Both the position numbers and the translations under genes were made by a program. DNA of 5,316 bases from Alphaproteobacteria bacterium HGW-Alphaproteobacteria-13 (GTDB taxonomy: Bacteria; Pseudomonadota; Alphaproteobacteria; Sphingomonadales; Sphingomonadaceae), in NCBI GenBank assembly GCA_002842935.1, contig PHEM01000232.1:1-5316 (forward strand), given 5' to 3'. Shown here in pieces: positions 1 to 5,316 of this stretch. Numbering within the stretch: the stretch's first letter is position 1; every line of letters begins with the position of its first letter. Under the pieces are notes generated by a model. The model did not search any database and had not been told where the DNA came from. It saw nothing but the letters and a program-made list of their open reading frames with translations.

Positions 1-59
1 CCCCCCGCCGCGAGCGCGCCGGCGATGGGCCAGAGGAGATCGGGGGCGAACAACTCCAT
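1..59 (-). CDS. Possible 5' end of a divergent, membrane-type protein (partial)
   Basis: On the minus strand an ATG at 59-57 opens a frame that reads MELFAPDLLWPIAGALAAG and leaves the window. The peptide is hydrophobic after the first few residues, as expected for a first membrane helix or an uncleaved signal, and its codons are typical of the neighbouring genes. The same frame upstream of this ATG has no other ATG before an in-frame stop. No convincing Shine-Dalgarno sequence precedes it. Only 19 codons are visible, so no family can be named. It would be divergent from the glycosyltransferase gene, with about 160 bases between the two starts. It could equally be a chance frame in GC-rich DNA. 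Confidence 0.3.
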   Translation of the reverse strand, partial: MELFAPDLLWPIAGALAAG

Positions 60-211
60 CGGAACAGGAACGCGGAACTCGCTCGCCGGTTGCGATCGGG
101 AAAATCCGCGCGCGGGGCAGGGCGGAATGGAACTCAGGGCGCTGTCGCGGGTCCATAGGACAGCAGCGGAAGATCATGGGGAAGGGGCAAGGCATTCGGG
201 GGCAGACAGAC

Positions 212-215
212 GAGG
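212..215 (+). promoter_or_regulatory. Weak ribosome binding site of the glycosyltransferase gene
   Basis: A GAGG core lies six bases ahead of the ATG at 222. It supports this start over alternatives, because the first residues lead directly into the GT-B N-terminal fold and no other well-placed start lies nearby. I see no clear -35/-10 pair in the GC-rich 60-221 stretch. Confidence 0.45.
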
Positions 216-221
216 CCGACG

Positions 222-2540
222 ATGAAATATGATTTCGAGGACCGATTTTTCCCGCCCCATTCCCCTCTCGATTCCGAAGTGGACGATGCCGTTGCGGCCG
301 TGATCGCACGGGCGCCGCCGCCTGGCGGCTTCCGTCTCGCGCTGATCGGATGCTTTCGCCCGCGCCGCTGCGGCATCGCGACCTATACCGCCGACATCCA
401 CGACCATCTGCGCCGCGAGCATCCGCAGATCGGCATCGATGTCTATGCGATGCGCACCGGTCCCGACCTGGCCGGCGATCCCGCGATCACCGCGACGATC
501 GACGCGGACGATCCCGCCGCCTATCGCGCCGCCGCCGCCGCGATCAACGCGGGCGGGGCGGACGCCGTGTGGCTTCAGCACGAATATGGCATTTTCGGCG
601 GGGCGGCGGGGGCGATGGTCCTCGACCTGATCGACCGCATCGCCGCGCCGCTGGTGGTCACGCTGCACACCGTCCTCGCCCAGCCGAGCGTGGCACAGCG
701 CCGCGTGATAGACCGCCTCGTCGCGCGCGCGTCGCGGCTGATCGTGATGAGCGCCTTTGCGCGGCGGACCCTGATCGACGTCCATGGCGCGCGGCCCGAT
801 GCCGTCGCGCTGATCGAGCATGGCACCCCCGACCGCCCCTTCGTCGCCCGCTCGCCGCTGCGCGCGGCGCTGGGCATCGGCGAGCGGTCCGTGCTGTCGA
901 CCTTTGGCCTGCTGGGACCGGGGAAGGGGCTGGAGACGGCGATCCGCGCCTTGCCCGCCATTGCCGCCGCCTATCCCGATGCCCTCTATCGCATCGTCGG
1001 CGCGACGCATCCGAACCTGATCGCGGCGGAAGGCGAAGCCTATCGCCGCCGTCTGGAGGAGCTGGCGGAGAGCCTTGGCGTGGCCGCGAATATCGCGTGG
1101 GAGAACCGCTTCCTAGACGCGCGCGAACTGCTCGACCAGATCGAGCTGTGCGACATCTATCTCGCCCCCTATCCGAACCTTGCGCAAGTCACGTCGGGGA
1201 CGCTCGCCTATGCCGTCGCGCTGGGCCGCGCGATCGTATCGACGCCCTTCATCCACGCGCGCGAGCTGCTGGCCGATGATGTCGGACGCCTCGTGCCGCA
1301 GGGCGACAGCGATGCGATCGCGGGCGCGGTGCTGGACCTGCTCGCCCACCCCGAAGATCGGCAGGCGTTGCAGGCGCGCGCCTACCGGCGCGGGCGGCGC
1401 ACGGCGTGGCCCCGGATCATAGGCGAGAGCGCGGCGCTGATCGGCGCGCTCGCCGCCCCCGCGCGTTCCCCCAGGGCCAGCCGCAAGCCGCCGTCGCTCG
1501 ACGGTGTCTGGGCGCTGTGCGACGATGTCGGCATCCTCCAGCACGGGCGCGGCGTGGTTCCTGATCGCGACCATGGCTATTGCATCGACGACAATGCGCG
1601 CGCGCTGATGCTGTTCGCGGATTGGGGCGCCGGGCCGCTGGCCGACCGCCAGCTTCTGCGCTTCGCCGCCTTCGTCCAGCATGCGTGGAACGACGAACGG
1701 CGCGCGTTCCGCAACTTCATGGGCTATGACCGCCGCTGGCTGGAAGAGCGCGGGTCGGACGACAGCAACGGCCGCGCGATCTGGGCGCTGGGCCACTGCG
1801 CCGCCAGGGCGCGCGAACCGGATTTGCGCGACTGGGCGCGCGGCTGGTTCGACCGCGCTGTGCAGGGCTTTGCCGGCGTCACCAGCCCGCGCGCCGTCGC
1901 CTTCGCGATGCTCGGCGCGAGCGCGCTGTCCGGGCGCGATCCGGCGCGCGCCTTGCTCAACCGGGGCGGCACGCTGCTCGCAGGGCTGGCGGAGGAACAG
2001 GCCAGCGACGACTGGGACTGGTTCGAACCGGTGCTGGCCTATGACAATGCGCGCCTGCCGCAGGCGCTGCTGCTGGCGGGCCGCGCGCTGAGGCAGCGGC
2101 AATGGGAAGAGAGGGGTCTTCGCATGCTCGACTGGCTCTGCCTGCGCCAGACGGCGGCGGGCGGCTGGTTCCGGCCCGTCGGCTCGGAAGGGTTCGGCCT
2201 TGCGCGGGAGCATCTACCCTTCGACCAGCAGCCGCTGGAGGCGTGGGCGACGATCGATGCGTGCGGCGCGGCCTTTCGGGCGACGGGCGCGGCCGTGTGG
2301 CGTGAGCGCGCCGAAGCGGCGTGGCGCTGGTTCCTCGGCGACAATGATCGCGGGATCGCCGTCGCGCGCGTGGCGACGGGGCGCTCGTGCGACGGGCTGA
2401 CGCCGCGCGACGTCAACGCCAATGTCGGCGCCGAATCGACGCTGGCATTTCATCTTGCCTATCGCGCGATGCACACCCTATTCTGGGCAAGGGGCGCCAG
2501 AGAGGATGTCGAAGCCGCCCATGCTGAATTGCAGACCTGA
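222..2540 (+). CDS. Two-domain GT4-type glycosyltransferase with C-terminal toroid-like domain
   Basis: The product has 772 residues. Residues about 37-410 form a GT-B glycosyltransferase: an N-terminal acceptor loop (CFRPRRCGIATYT, 44-56), the QHEYGIFGG motif (119-127), VVTLHT (145-150), an EHGTPD segment (199-204), and the donor-domain opening FGLLGPGKGLE (228-238). The usual GT4 E-x7-E donor motif is replaced by QVTSGTLAY (322-330), followed by GRAIVSTPF. Residues about 425-755 form a second, mostly helical domain with motifs GYCIDDNAR (452-460), DDWDWFEP (596-603), YDNARLP (607-613), FDQQPLEA (667-674) and NANVGAEST (732-740). This pattern suggests an (alpha/alpha)6 toroid like those in many glycan-active enzymes. 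No signal peptide or membrane helix is visible, so a cytoplasmic role is likely. Its last 35 bases overlap the GH130 gene. Donor, acceptor and product are unknown; the glycosyltransferase call is firm, while activity of the second domain is inferred. Confidence 0.9.
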   Translation: MKYDFEDRFFPPHSPLDSEVDDAVAAVIARAPPPGGFRLALIGCFRPRRCGIATYTADIHDHLRREHPQIGIDVYAMRTGPDLAGDPAITATIDADDPAAYRAAAAAINAGGADAVWLQHEYGIFGGAAGAMVLDLIDRIAAPLVVTLHTVLAQPSVAQRRVIDRLVARASRLIVMSAFARRTLIDVHGARPDAVALIEHGTPDRPFVARSPLRAALGIGERSVLSTFGLLGPGKGLETAIRALPAIAAAYPDALYRIVGATHPNLIAAEGEAYRRRLEELAESLGVAANIAWENRFLDARELLDQIELCDIYLAPYPNLAQVTSGTLAYAVALGRAIVSTPFIHARELLADDVGRLVPQGDSDAIAGAVLDLLAHPEDRQALQARAYRRGRRTAWPRIIGESAALIGALAAPARSPRASRKPPSLDGVWALCDDVGILQHGRGVVPDRDHGYCIDDNARALMLFADWGAGPLADRQLLRFAAFVQHAWNDERRAFRNFMGYDRRWLEERGSDDSNGRAIWALGHCAARAREPDLRDWARGWFDRAVQGFAGVTSPRAVAFAMLGASALSGRDPARALLNRGGTLLAGLAEEQASDDWDWFEPVLAYDNARLPQALLLAGRALRQRQWEERGLRMLDWLCLRQTAAGGWFRPVGSEGFGLAREHLPFDQQPLEAWATIDACGAAFRATGAAVWRERAEAAWRWFLGDNDRGIAVARVATGRSCDGLTPRDVNANVGAESTLAFHLAYRAMHTLFWARGAREDVEAAHAELQT
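2489..2494 (+). promoter_or_regulatory. Candidate ribosome binding site for GH130 inside the upstream gene
   Basis: AAGGGG lies 11 bases ahead of the ATG at 2506. A second purine run, GAGAGG at 2500-2505, directly abuts that ATG and lies 15 bases ahead of the next in-frame ATG at 2521. Either start therefore has an imperfect spacing. Both place initiation inside the 3' end of the glycosyltransferase gene, so translational coupling is likely. Confidence 0.4.
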
Positions 2541-3828
2541 CCGTTCGCCTCTCCGCATCCTCGGCGAAAAGCTGAATGCCGACCCGTCGCGCGTCGTGCT
2601 GCGGCCGTTCCACCTCGCCTGGCAGGCCAGCGTGTCCGAACCGTCGCGCGCCGCGCAACTGGTCGACGACATATTGCATCTCAGCAAGGAGCAGGCCGAG
2701 ATCGAGATGGACGTCGTCTGGCAGGATTTTTCGACGCGCCACTGGCAGATCGGCCGCATCTTCGACGAGCGCTTCGAGGAGATCGCGGAGGATCTGGGAC
2801 TCGACGAACAAACTGTCCCGCTGCTCAAGCGGCGGCTGATCGGCGCCTATTTCTGCCATGAATACAGTTATGCCGCCGCCGCGCTGATGAACCCCAGCAT
2901 CGTGCCGCATCCCGACCAGAGCGGACTGGACGCGGGGCAGCAGCGCTTCGTCATGTCGATGCGCGCGGTGGGGGAGGGGCATATCAGCTCGGTCGCCTTT
3001 CGCGAGGGGATCGTCGGGCCGAACGGCGATTTCCGGCTGTGGCCGCAATCCGGCCCGGCGATGGCGGCGGTCGCCGACGACCGCCATCATATCGAGGCGA
3101 ACGAGGCCGTGCAGATCCACCGCCAGCCCGACAGCGCGATCTCGAACAGCGTCCTTTTCCCTGTGACCGAGGCGCAGCGCGGCGGGCTGGAGGATCTGCG
3201 GCTGGTGCAATTCACGCACGACGACGGCGCTCGCGAATATATGGGCACCTATACGGCCTATTCGGGCCGTTCGATCCGTTCCGAACTGCTGCGGACGAGC
3301 GATTTCGCGAGCTTCTGCCTCGAGCCGCTGTCGGGGCGCGCGGCGCGCAACAAGGGCATGGCGCTGTTCCCCCGCAAGATCGGCGGGCGCTATCTGATGA
3401 TCGGGCGGCAGGACGGCAAGAATATCACGCTGCTGGCGTCGGACGAACTGAGCGTCTGGGATGACGAGGGCCGGCCGCTGTTGCGCCCCGCTTTCCCCTG
3501 GGAACTGATCCAGATGGGCAATTGCGGCAGCCCGATCGAGTGCGACGAGGGCTGGCTGCTGCTGACGCACGGCGTCGGCGCGATGCGGAAATACAGCCTG
3601 GGCGCGGCGCTGCTCGACCGCGACGACCCGTCGCGCGTGCTGGGCCGCACATCCTGCCCGATCCTCGTCGCGGCCGAAAGCGACCGCGAAGGCTATGTCC
3701 CCAATGTCGTCTATACCTGCGGGGCGCTGAAGGTCGGGAACGAGCTGTTCATTCCCTATGGCATTTCCGACAGCGCGATCGGGTTCGCCTCGACGACGAT
3801 CGGCGACCTTCTCCACCTGATGGTGTGA
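2506..3828 (+). CDS. GH130 family protein (beta-mannoside phosphorylase/hydrolase type)
   Basis: The product has 440 residues from ATG 2506, or 435 from ATG 2521. The same frame extends up to 2422, but those extra residues only shadow the upstream gene. An N-terminal helical part (about 20-130) precedes a five-bladed propeller core. GH130 hallmarks visible are NPSIVPHPDQ, SMRAVGEGHISSVAFR, GLEDLR (227-232), NKGMALFP (282-289), GWLLLTHGV (349-357), and YSLGAALLDRDDPSRVLGRT near the C-terminal third. By comparison with the family, Asp230 in GLEDLR occupies the EDPR-type position that carries the general acid; here Leu replaces Pro. Basic residues that could bind phosphate (Arg281, Lys283, Arg301, His355) are present, which leans towards phosphorolysis rather than hydrolysis, but this is inference. 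No signal peptide is visible, so it probably acts in the cytoplasm. It overlaps the glycosyltransferase gene and is expected to act on the same glycan. Substrate is unknown. Confidence 0.88.
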   Translation: MSKPPMLNCRPDRSPLRILGEKLNADPSRVVLRPFHLAWQASVSEPSRAAQLVDDILHLSKEQAEIEMDVVWQDFSTRHWQIGRIFDERFEEIAEDLGLDEQTVPLLKRRLIGAYFCHEYSYAAAALMNPSIVPHPDQSGLDAGQQRFVMSMRAVGEGHISSVAFREGIVGPNGDFRLWPQSGPAMAAVADDRHHIEANEAVQIHRQPDSAISNSVLFPVTEAQRGGLEDLRLVQFTHDDGAREYMGTYTAYSGRSIRSELLRTSDFASFCLEPLSGRAARNKGMALFPRKIGGRYLMIGRQDGKNITLLASDELSVWDDEGRPLLRPAFPWELIQMGNCGSPIECDEGWLLLTHGVGAMRKYSLGAALLDRDDPSRVLGRTSCPILVAAESDREGYVPNVVYTCGALKVGNELFIPYGISDSAIGFASTTIGDLLHLMV

Positions 3829-3854
3829 ACCCGCCCCCGGTCCGAGCCGGGTTC
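3827..3854 (+). terminator. GC-rich hairpin at the GH130 stop, candidate terminator
   Basis: A perfect seven-base inverted repeat, GAACCCG (3827-3833) and CGGGTTC (3848-3854), begins within the GH130 stop codon. A competing hairpin, CCCGG-TCCGAG-CCGGG (3836-3851), sits within it. No T-run follows, so a classical intrinsic terminator is not demonstrated. It may still end or protect the operon transcript. Confidence 0.35.
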
Positions 3855-3996
3855 AGGGCGCGGGACCCGCGCAAATCTGATCGATAGCGGCGCTCAGGCG
3901 GTCGCGCCGCAGCGCATCGTAACCGACGACGCCTTCGCAGCCGACGAGATCGGGGGTTGGGTTCGCCCGCCTTGCGCTTGGTGCAACCCGGAGTTT
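3853..3996 (-). pseudogene. Possible decayed 3' end of a leftward gene
   Basis: On the minus strand a frame of 47 codons lies between an in-frame stop at 3997-3999 and a stop at 3853-3855. Its last two thirds read like real coding sequence, including PDLVGCEGVVGYDALRRD and then RLSAAIDQICAGPAP, with GC-ending codons typical of the neighbours. It has no ATG start, and the sequence immediately upstream (on the minus strand) becomes AT-rich. I do not recognise the family. It could be the surviving C-terminus of a gene that was converging on the GH130 operon and has been truncated, or a chance open frame in GC-rich DNA. Confidence 0.22.
3858..3872. repeat. Perfect 15-base palindromic hairpin
   Basis: GCGCGGG-A-CCCGCGC is a perfect inverted repeat around a single A. 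As RNA it can form a six-pair stem with a GAC loop. It lies three bases after the hairpin at the GH130 stop, making a tandem pair, and may contribute to transcription termination in either direction. No T-run follows on the plus strand. Confidence 0.4.
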
Positions 3997-4008
3997 TCAA
4001 ATGATAAT

Positions 4009-4021
4009 GGAACATCGTTCC
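4009..4021. promoter_or_regulatory. Small inverted repeat, possible regulator site
   Basis: GGAAC-ATC-GTTCC is a five-base inverted repeat with a three-base centre at the left edge of the AT-rich island. It is short enough to arise by chance. Its place just ahead of a -35-like TTGGTA (4023-4028) makes a protein-binding role possible. Confidence 0.2.
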
Positions 4022-4022
4022 G

Positions 4023-4084
4023 TTGGTAATCCACAAAAATGCGCCAATATTAGAAAACTATGAAAGGCAATACCTGGGTATATT
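4023..4084 (+). promoter_or_regulatory. Candidate promoter region for the transporter relic and TonB-dependent receptor
   Basis: This AT-rich island stands out from the GC-rich surroundings. Two -10-like elements are visible. TATATT at 4079-4084 matches five of six consensus bases but has no good -35 at normal spacing. AATATT at 4046-4051 matches four of six and lies 17 bases after TTGGTA (4023-4028), which also matches four of six. If TATATT is used, transcription would begin near 4091, at the centre of the adjacent palindrome. The transcript would run through the transporter relic into the receptor gene. The choice between the two elements is not decided by the sequence. Confidence 0.4.
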
Positions 4085-4097
4085 GCAACACTGTTGC
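4067..4097. promoter_or_regulatory. Two overlapping inverted repeats, candidate operator
   Basis: The first repeat is GCAATA (4067-4072), eight bases, then TATTGC (4081-4086). The second is the perfect palindrome GCAACA-C-TGTTGC (4085-4097). They share two bases, and the first flanks the TATATT -10-like hexamer. This layout is what one expects for a repressor that blocks polymerase at the promoter of an uptake gene. No regulator gene lies in the window and the family of any binding protein cannot be named. Confidence 0.4.
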
Positions 4098-4140
4098 GTT
4101 TTTGCTAGTGGGATTCGCAAGACGTCGGCCGGTGCGGCGA

Positions 4141-4148
4141 AAGGGGAG
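4141..4148 (+). promoter_or_regulatory. Retained ribosome binding site of the transporter relic
   Basis: AAGGGGAG lies 11 bases ahead of the ATG at 4160 (a TTG at 4151 is too close). It shows that the relic keeps the true start of its parent gene. Confidence 0.5.
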
Positions 4149-4150
4149 AG

Positions 4151-4333
4151 TTGGACGACATGCAGACAGCCGCCAGGGCGATTGAACGCGATGTCATGCG
4201 CAAGGTGCATGCGGCGCCTTCTGCCTTTTCTGGTGGTCTGCTGTCTCTTTGCGCTGATCGACCGGACGAACGTCGGCATGGCGTTCTGGCGGGCGGGCGA
4301 CGCCGACGCGCGCTGCTTGCCGGCAACCCGTAA
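4151..4333 (+). pseudogene. Frameshifted, truncated remnant of an MFS transporter (ACS-type)
   Basis: From ATG 4160 (or TTG 4151) the frame reads MQTAARAIERDVMRKVH, a typical cytoplasmic N-terminus for an anion:cation symporter family member. The continuation appears in the next frame from about 4212: RRLLPFLVVCCLFALIDRTN then VGMA (to about 4283), the first membrane helix with its characteristic Asp-Arg-Asn motif. Removing one base in the GTGCATGCGGCG stretch (about 4208-4214) joins the two halves, so a one-base insertion is the likely lesion. After VGMA no transporter sequence continues; an intact member has over 400 residues and some 12 helices. The original frame stops at 4331-4333, the shifted one at 4356-4358. 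The final codons in the original frame (VLAGGRRRRALLAGNP) might be the old C-terminus left by an internal deletion, but this is a guess. Its position directly ahead of the receptor suggests a former transporter-receptor operon. Confidence 0.72.
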
Positions 4334-4356
4334 TTCCACACATGCAAAGCCTATCT

Positions 4357-4364
4357 AGGGAGAG
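4357..4364 (+). promoter_or_regulatory. Ribosome binding site of the TonB-dependent receptor
   Basis: AGGGAGAG lies seven bases ahead of the ATG at 4372, a strong, well-spaced site that fixes the receptor start. It overlaps the stop codon (4356-4358) of the shifted frame of the transporter relic. Confidence 0.75.
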
Positions 4365-4371
4365 CCATATC

Positions 4372-5316
4372 ATGAATTCGACGAGCTTCAGCCGGTGCTT
4401 TGCGGGGGGCGTATCGATCCTCGCGCTGATGACCGCCGGTCCTGCCTTTGCCCAGGACGCCGCGGCCAATGACGCGGCGGCGGCAAGCGACGCGGCCGAC
4501 AGCGACATCGTGGTCACGGGTTCGCGCATTCCGCGCGCCGGTTTTACGGCCCCGACCCCCGTCACGGTCCTCGCCAGCGACCAGCTCGCCAAGACGTCGC
4601 CGTCGACGCTCGCCGATTCGCTGCGCCAGCTTCCTTCGCTGACCAATTCCTCGGGTCCGCAGCGCAATTCCGGCACGACCAACGGCGGCCAGACCTTCCT
4701 CAATCTCCGCTCGCTCGGCGCCACGCGAACGCTGACGCTGCTCGACGGGCGGCGCGTCGTTGCGACCAACCTCACGGGCAGCGTCGACGTCAACATGATG
4801 CCCGCCGGGATCGTGCAGCGCGTCGAGGTCGTCACGGGCGGCGCCTCGGCCGCCTATGGATCGGACGCCGTCGGCGGGGTCGTGAACTTCATCCTCGACC
4901 GCAACTTCGCCGGCGTGAAGGGCGAAGTGACCAGCGGCATTTCCGAAGAGGGCGACAATCAGGAATTTCGCGCCACGCTGTCAGGGGGATTGTCCTTCGC
5001 GGGCGGCGCCGGACATTTCCTGGTCAGCGGCGAATATTTCAAGAACAAGGGCGTCGAAACCGGCGCGCGCGAATGGGCGCGGCAGGGTGTCGGCTTCATC
5101 AACAATCCCGCCGGCACGCCGGGACTGATCCTCCAGCGCGATGTGCGGACGGTCGGCACCTATGGCGGTCTCATCATCGCGGGCGTTGGCGGCACGGCGG
5201 CGAACAACGCGCTGTTCCGCGGCATCCAGTTCCTTCCGGACGGCAGTCCCGCGCCCTATGATTTCGGGACGATGACGACATCGACGCTGCAAGTCGGCGG
5301 CGACGGCGTGCCGACC
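4372..5316 (+). CDS. TonB-dependent outer membrane receptor (5' part, runs off window)
   Basis: The first 315 codons are present and open to the window edge. Residues 1-27 form a Sec signal peptide ending AGPAFA, with likely cleavage before Gln28. A low-complexity Ala/Asp linker leads to a TonB-box-like DIVVTGSRIP (45-54). The plug domain follows with its usual signatures: TPVTVL (62-67), LADSLRQLPSL, FLNLRSLGATRTLTLLDGRR, VQRVEVVTGGASAAYGSDAV and GGVVNFILD. The barrel then begins with alternating strands such as HFLVSGEYFKN. Such receptors import a substrate across the outer membrane using TonB-ExbBD energy. The lack of a visible secretin/TonB N-terminal signalling domain argues against a sigma/anti-sigma-linked transducer. 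Substrate is not deducible; the relic beside it belongs to a family that often carries organic acids, so a carboxylate or aromatic acid is one possibility. Complete members usually have about 700-1000 residues, so more than half is outside the window. Confidence 0.93.
   Translation, partial: MNSTSFSRCFAGGVSILALMTAGPAFAQDAAANDAAAASDAADSDIVVTGSRIPRAGFTAPTPVTVLASDQLAKTSPSTLADSLRQLPSLTNSSGPQRNSGTTNGGQTFLNLRSLGATRTLTLLDGRRVVATNLTGSVDVNMMPAGIVQRVEVVTGGASAAYGSDAVGGVVNFILDRNFAGVKGEVTSGISEEGDNQEFRATLSGGLSFAGGAGHFLVSGEYFKNKGVETGAREWARQGVGFINNPAGTPGLILQRDVRTVGTYGGLIIAGVGGTAANNALFRGIQFLPDGSPAPYDFGTMTTSTLQVGGDGVPT

Noticed and set aside
25..225. 66-codon plus-strand frame before the glycosyltransferase
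   Set aside because: Arg/Gly-rich, no ribosome binding site, no recognisable motif and it overlaps the true start.
525..550. GCC repeat tract in the glycosyltransferase gene
   Set aside because: It encodes a short alanine run in a helix or linker; ordinary low complexity for a high-GC coding region rather than a repeat element.
350..1279. 309-codon plus-strand frame overlapping the glycosyltransferase
   Set aside because: Extremely Arg-rich translation, out of frame with the recognisable GT-B motifs; a GC-bias artefact.
1113..2213. 366-codon minus-strand frame inside the glycosyltransferase gene
   Set aside because: Low-information Arg/Ala/Gln-rich translation in antisense to a gene with clear domain motifs.
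2422..2505. Longer GH130 start at 2422
   Set aside because: The extra 28 residues merely shadow the conserved end of the glycosyltransferase, have no ribosome binding site, and do not resemble the GH130 N-terminus.
2413..3816. 467-codon open frame on the minus strand opposite the GH130 gene
   Set aside because: It is a full-length shadow of the GH130 gene; its translation is Arg/Ala-rich with no family motifs, as is common opposite high-GC genes.
4194..4835. 213-codon minus-strand frame across the receptor start
   Set aside because: It lies opposite the receptor signal peptide and plug, which are clearly coding on the plus strand; its Ser/Ala/Arg-rich product has no recognisable motif.
1..5316. 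tRNA, rRNA, CRISPR array, insertion sequence ends or attachment sites
   Set aside because: I found no cloverleaf-like segment, regularly spaced direct repeats, transposase motifs or terminal inverted repeats on reading both strands.

Overview
The window looks like chromosomal DNA from a high-GC alphaproteobacterium, most likely a sphingomonad (Sphingomonadales). The GC-rich codon use, the type of TonB-dependent receptor and the relic transporter beside it all point that way, but this is inference; no taxonomic marker gene is present.

Layout. Positions 1-59 may hold the first 19 codons of a leftward gene that runs off the window (weak call). A short, featureless GC-rich leader follows. Positions 222-2540 encode a 772-residue two-domain protein: an N-terminal GT-B glycosyltransferase domain of GT4/GT1 type and a C-terminal, probably alpha/alpha-toroid, domain rich in conserved-looking acidic and aromatic motifs. 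Its 3' end overlaps the start of a GH130 family protein (about 2506-3828), so the two genes form a tightly coupled two-gene operon. A GC-rich hairpin region lies just after the GH130 stop.

Positions 3829-4371 lie between the operon and the next intact gene. This stretch holds the hairpins, a possible decayed 3' end of a leftward reading frame (3853-3996), an AT-rich regulatory island (about 3994-4110) with overlapping inverted repeats and a -10-like hexamer, and the relic of a major facilitator superfamily (MFS) transporter gene (about 4151-4333). The relic keeps a ribosome binding site, the N-terminus and the first membrane helix, but is split by a single-base frameshift and then truncated. 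At 4372 a TonB-dependent outer membrane receptor begins and continues past the right edge.

How the genes fit together. The glycosyltransferase/GH130 pair looks like a make-and-trim (or make-and-phosphorolyse) unit for a short glycan or glycoside, possibly mannose-containing because most characterised GH130 enzymes act on beta-mannosides; the product cannot be read from sequence. The MFS relic and receptor look like a separate uptake unit in which the receptor was once paired with an inner-membrane transporter that has since been lost. The least-explained parts of the window are the function of the fused glycosyltransferase and its GH130 partner, and the palindrome-rich control region ahead of the dead transporter.
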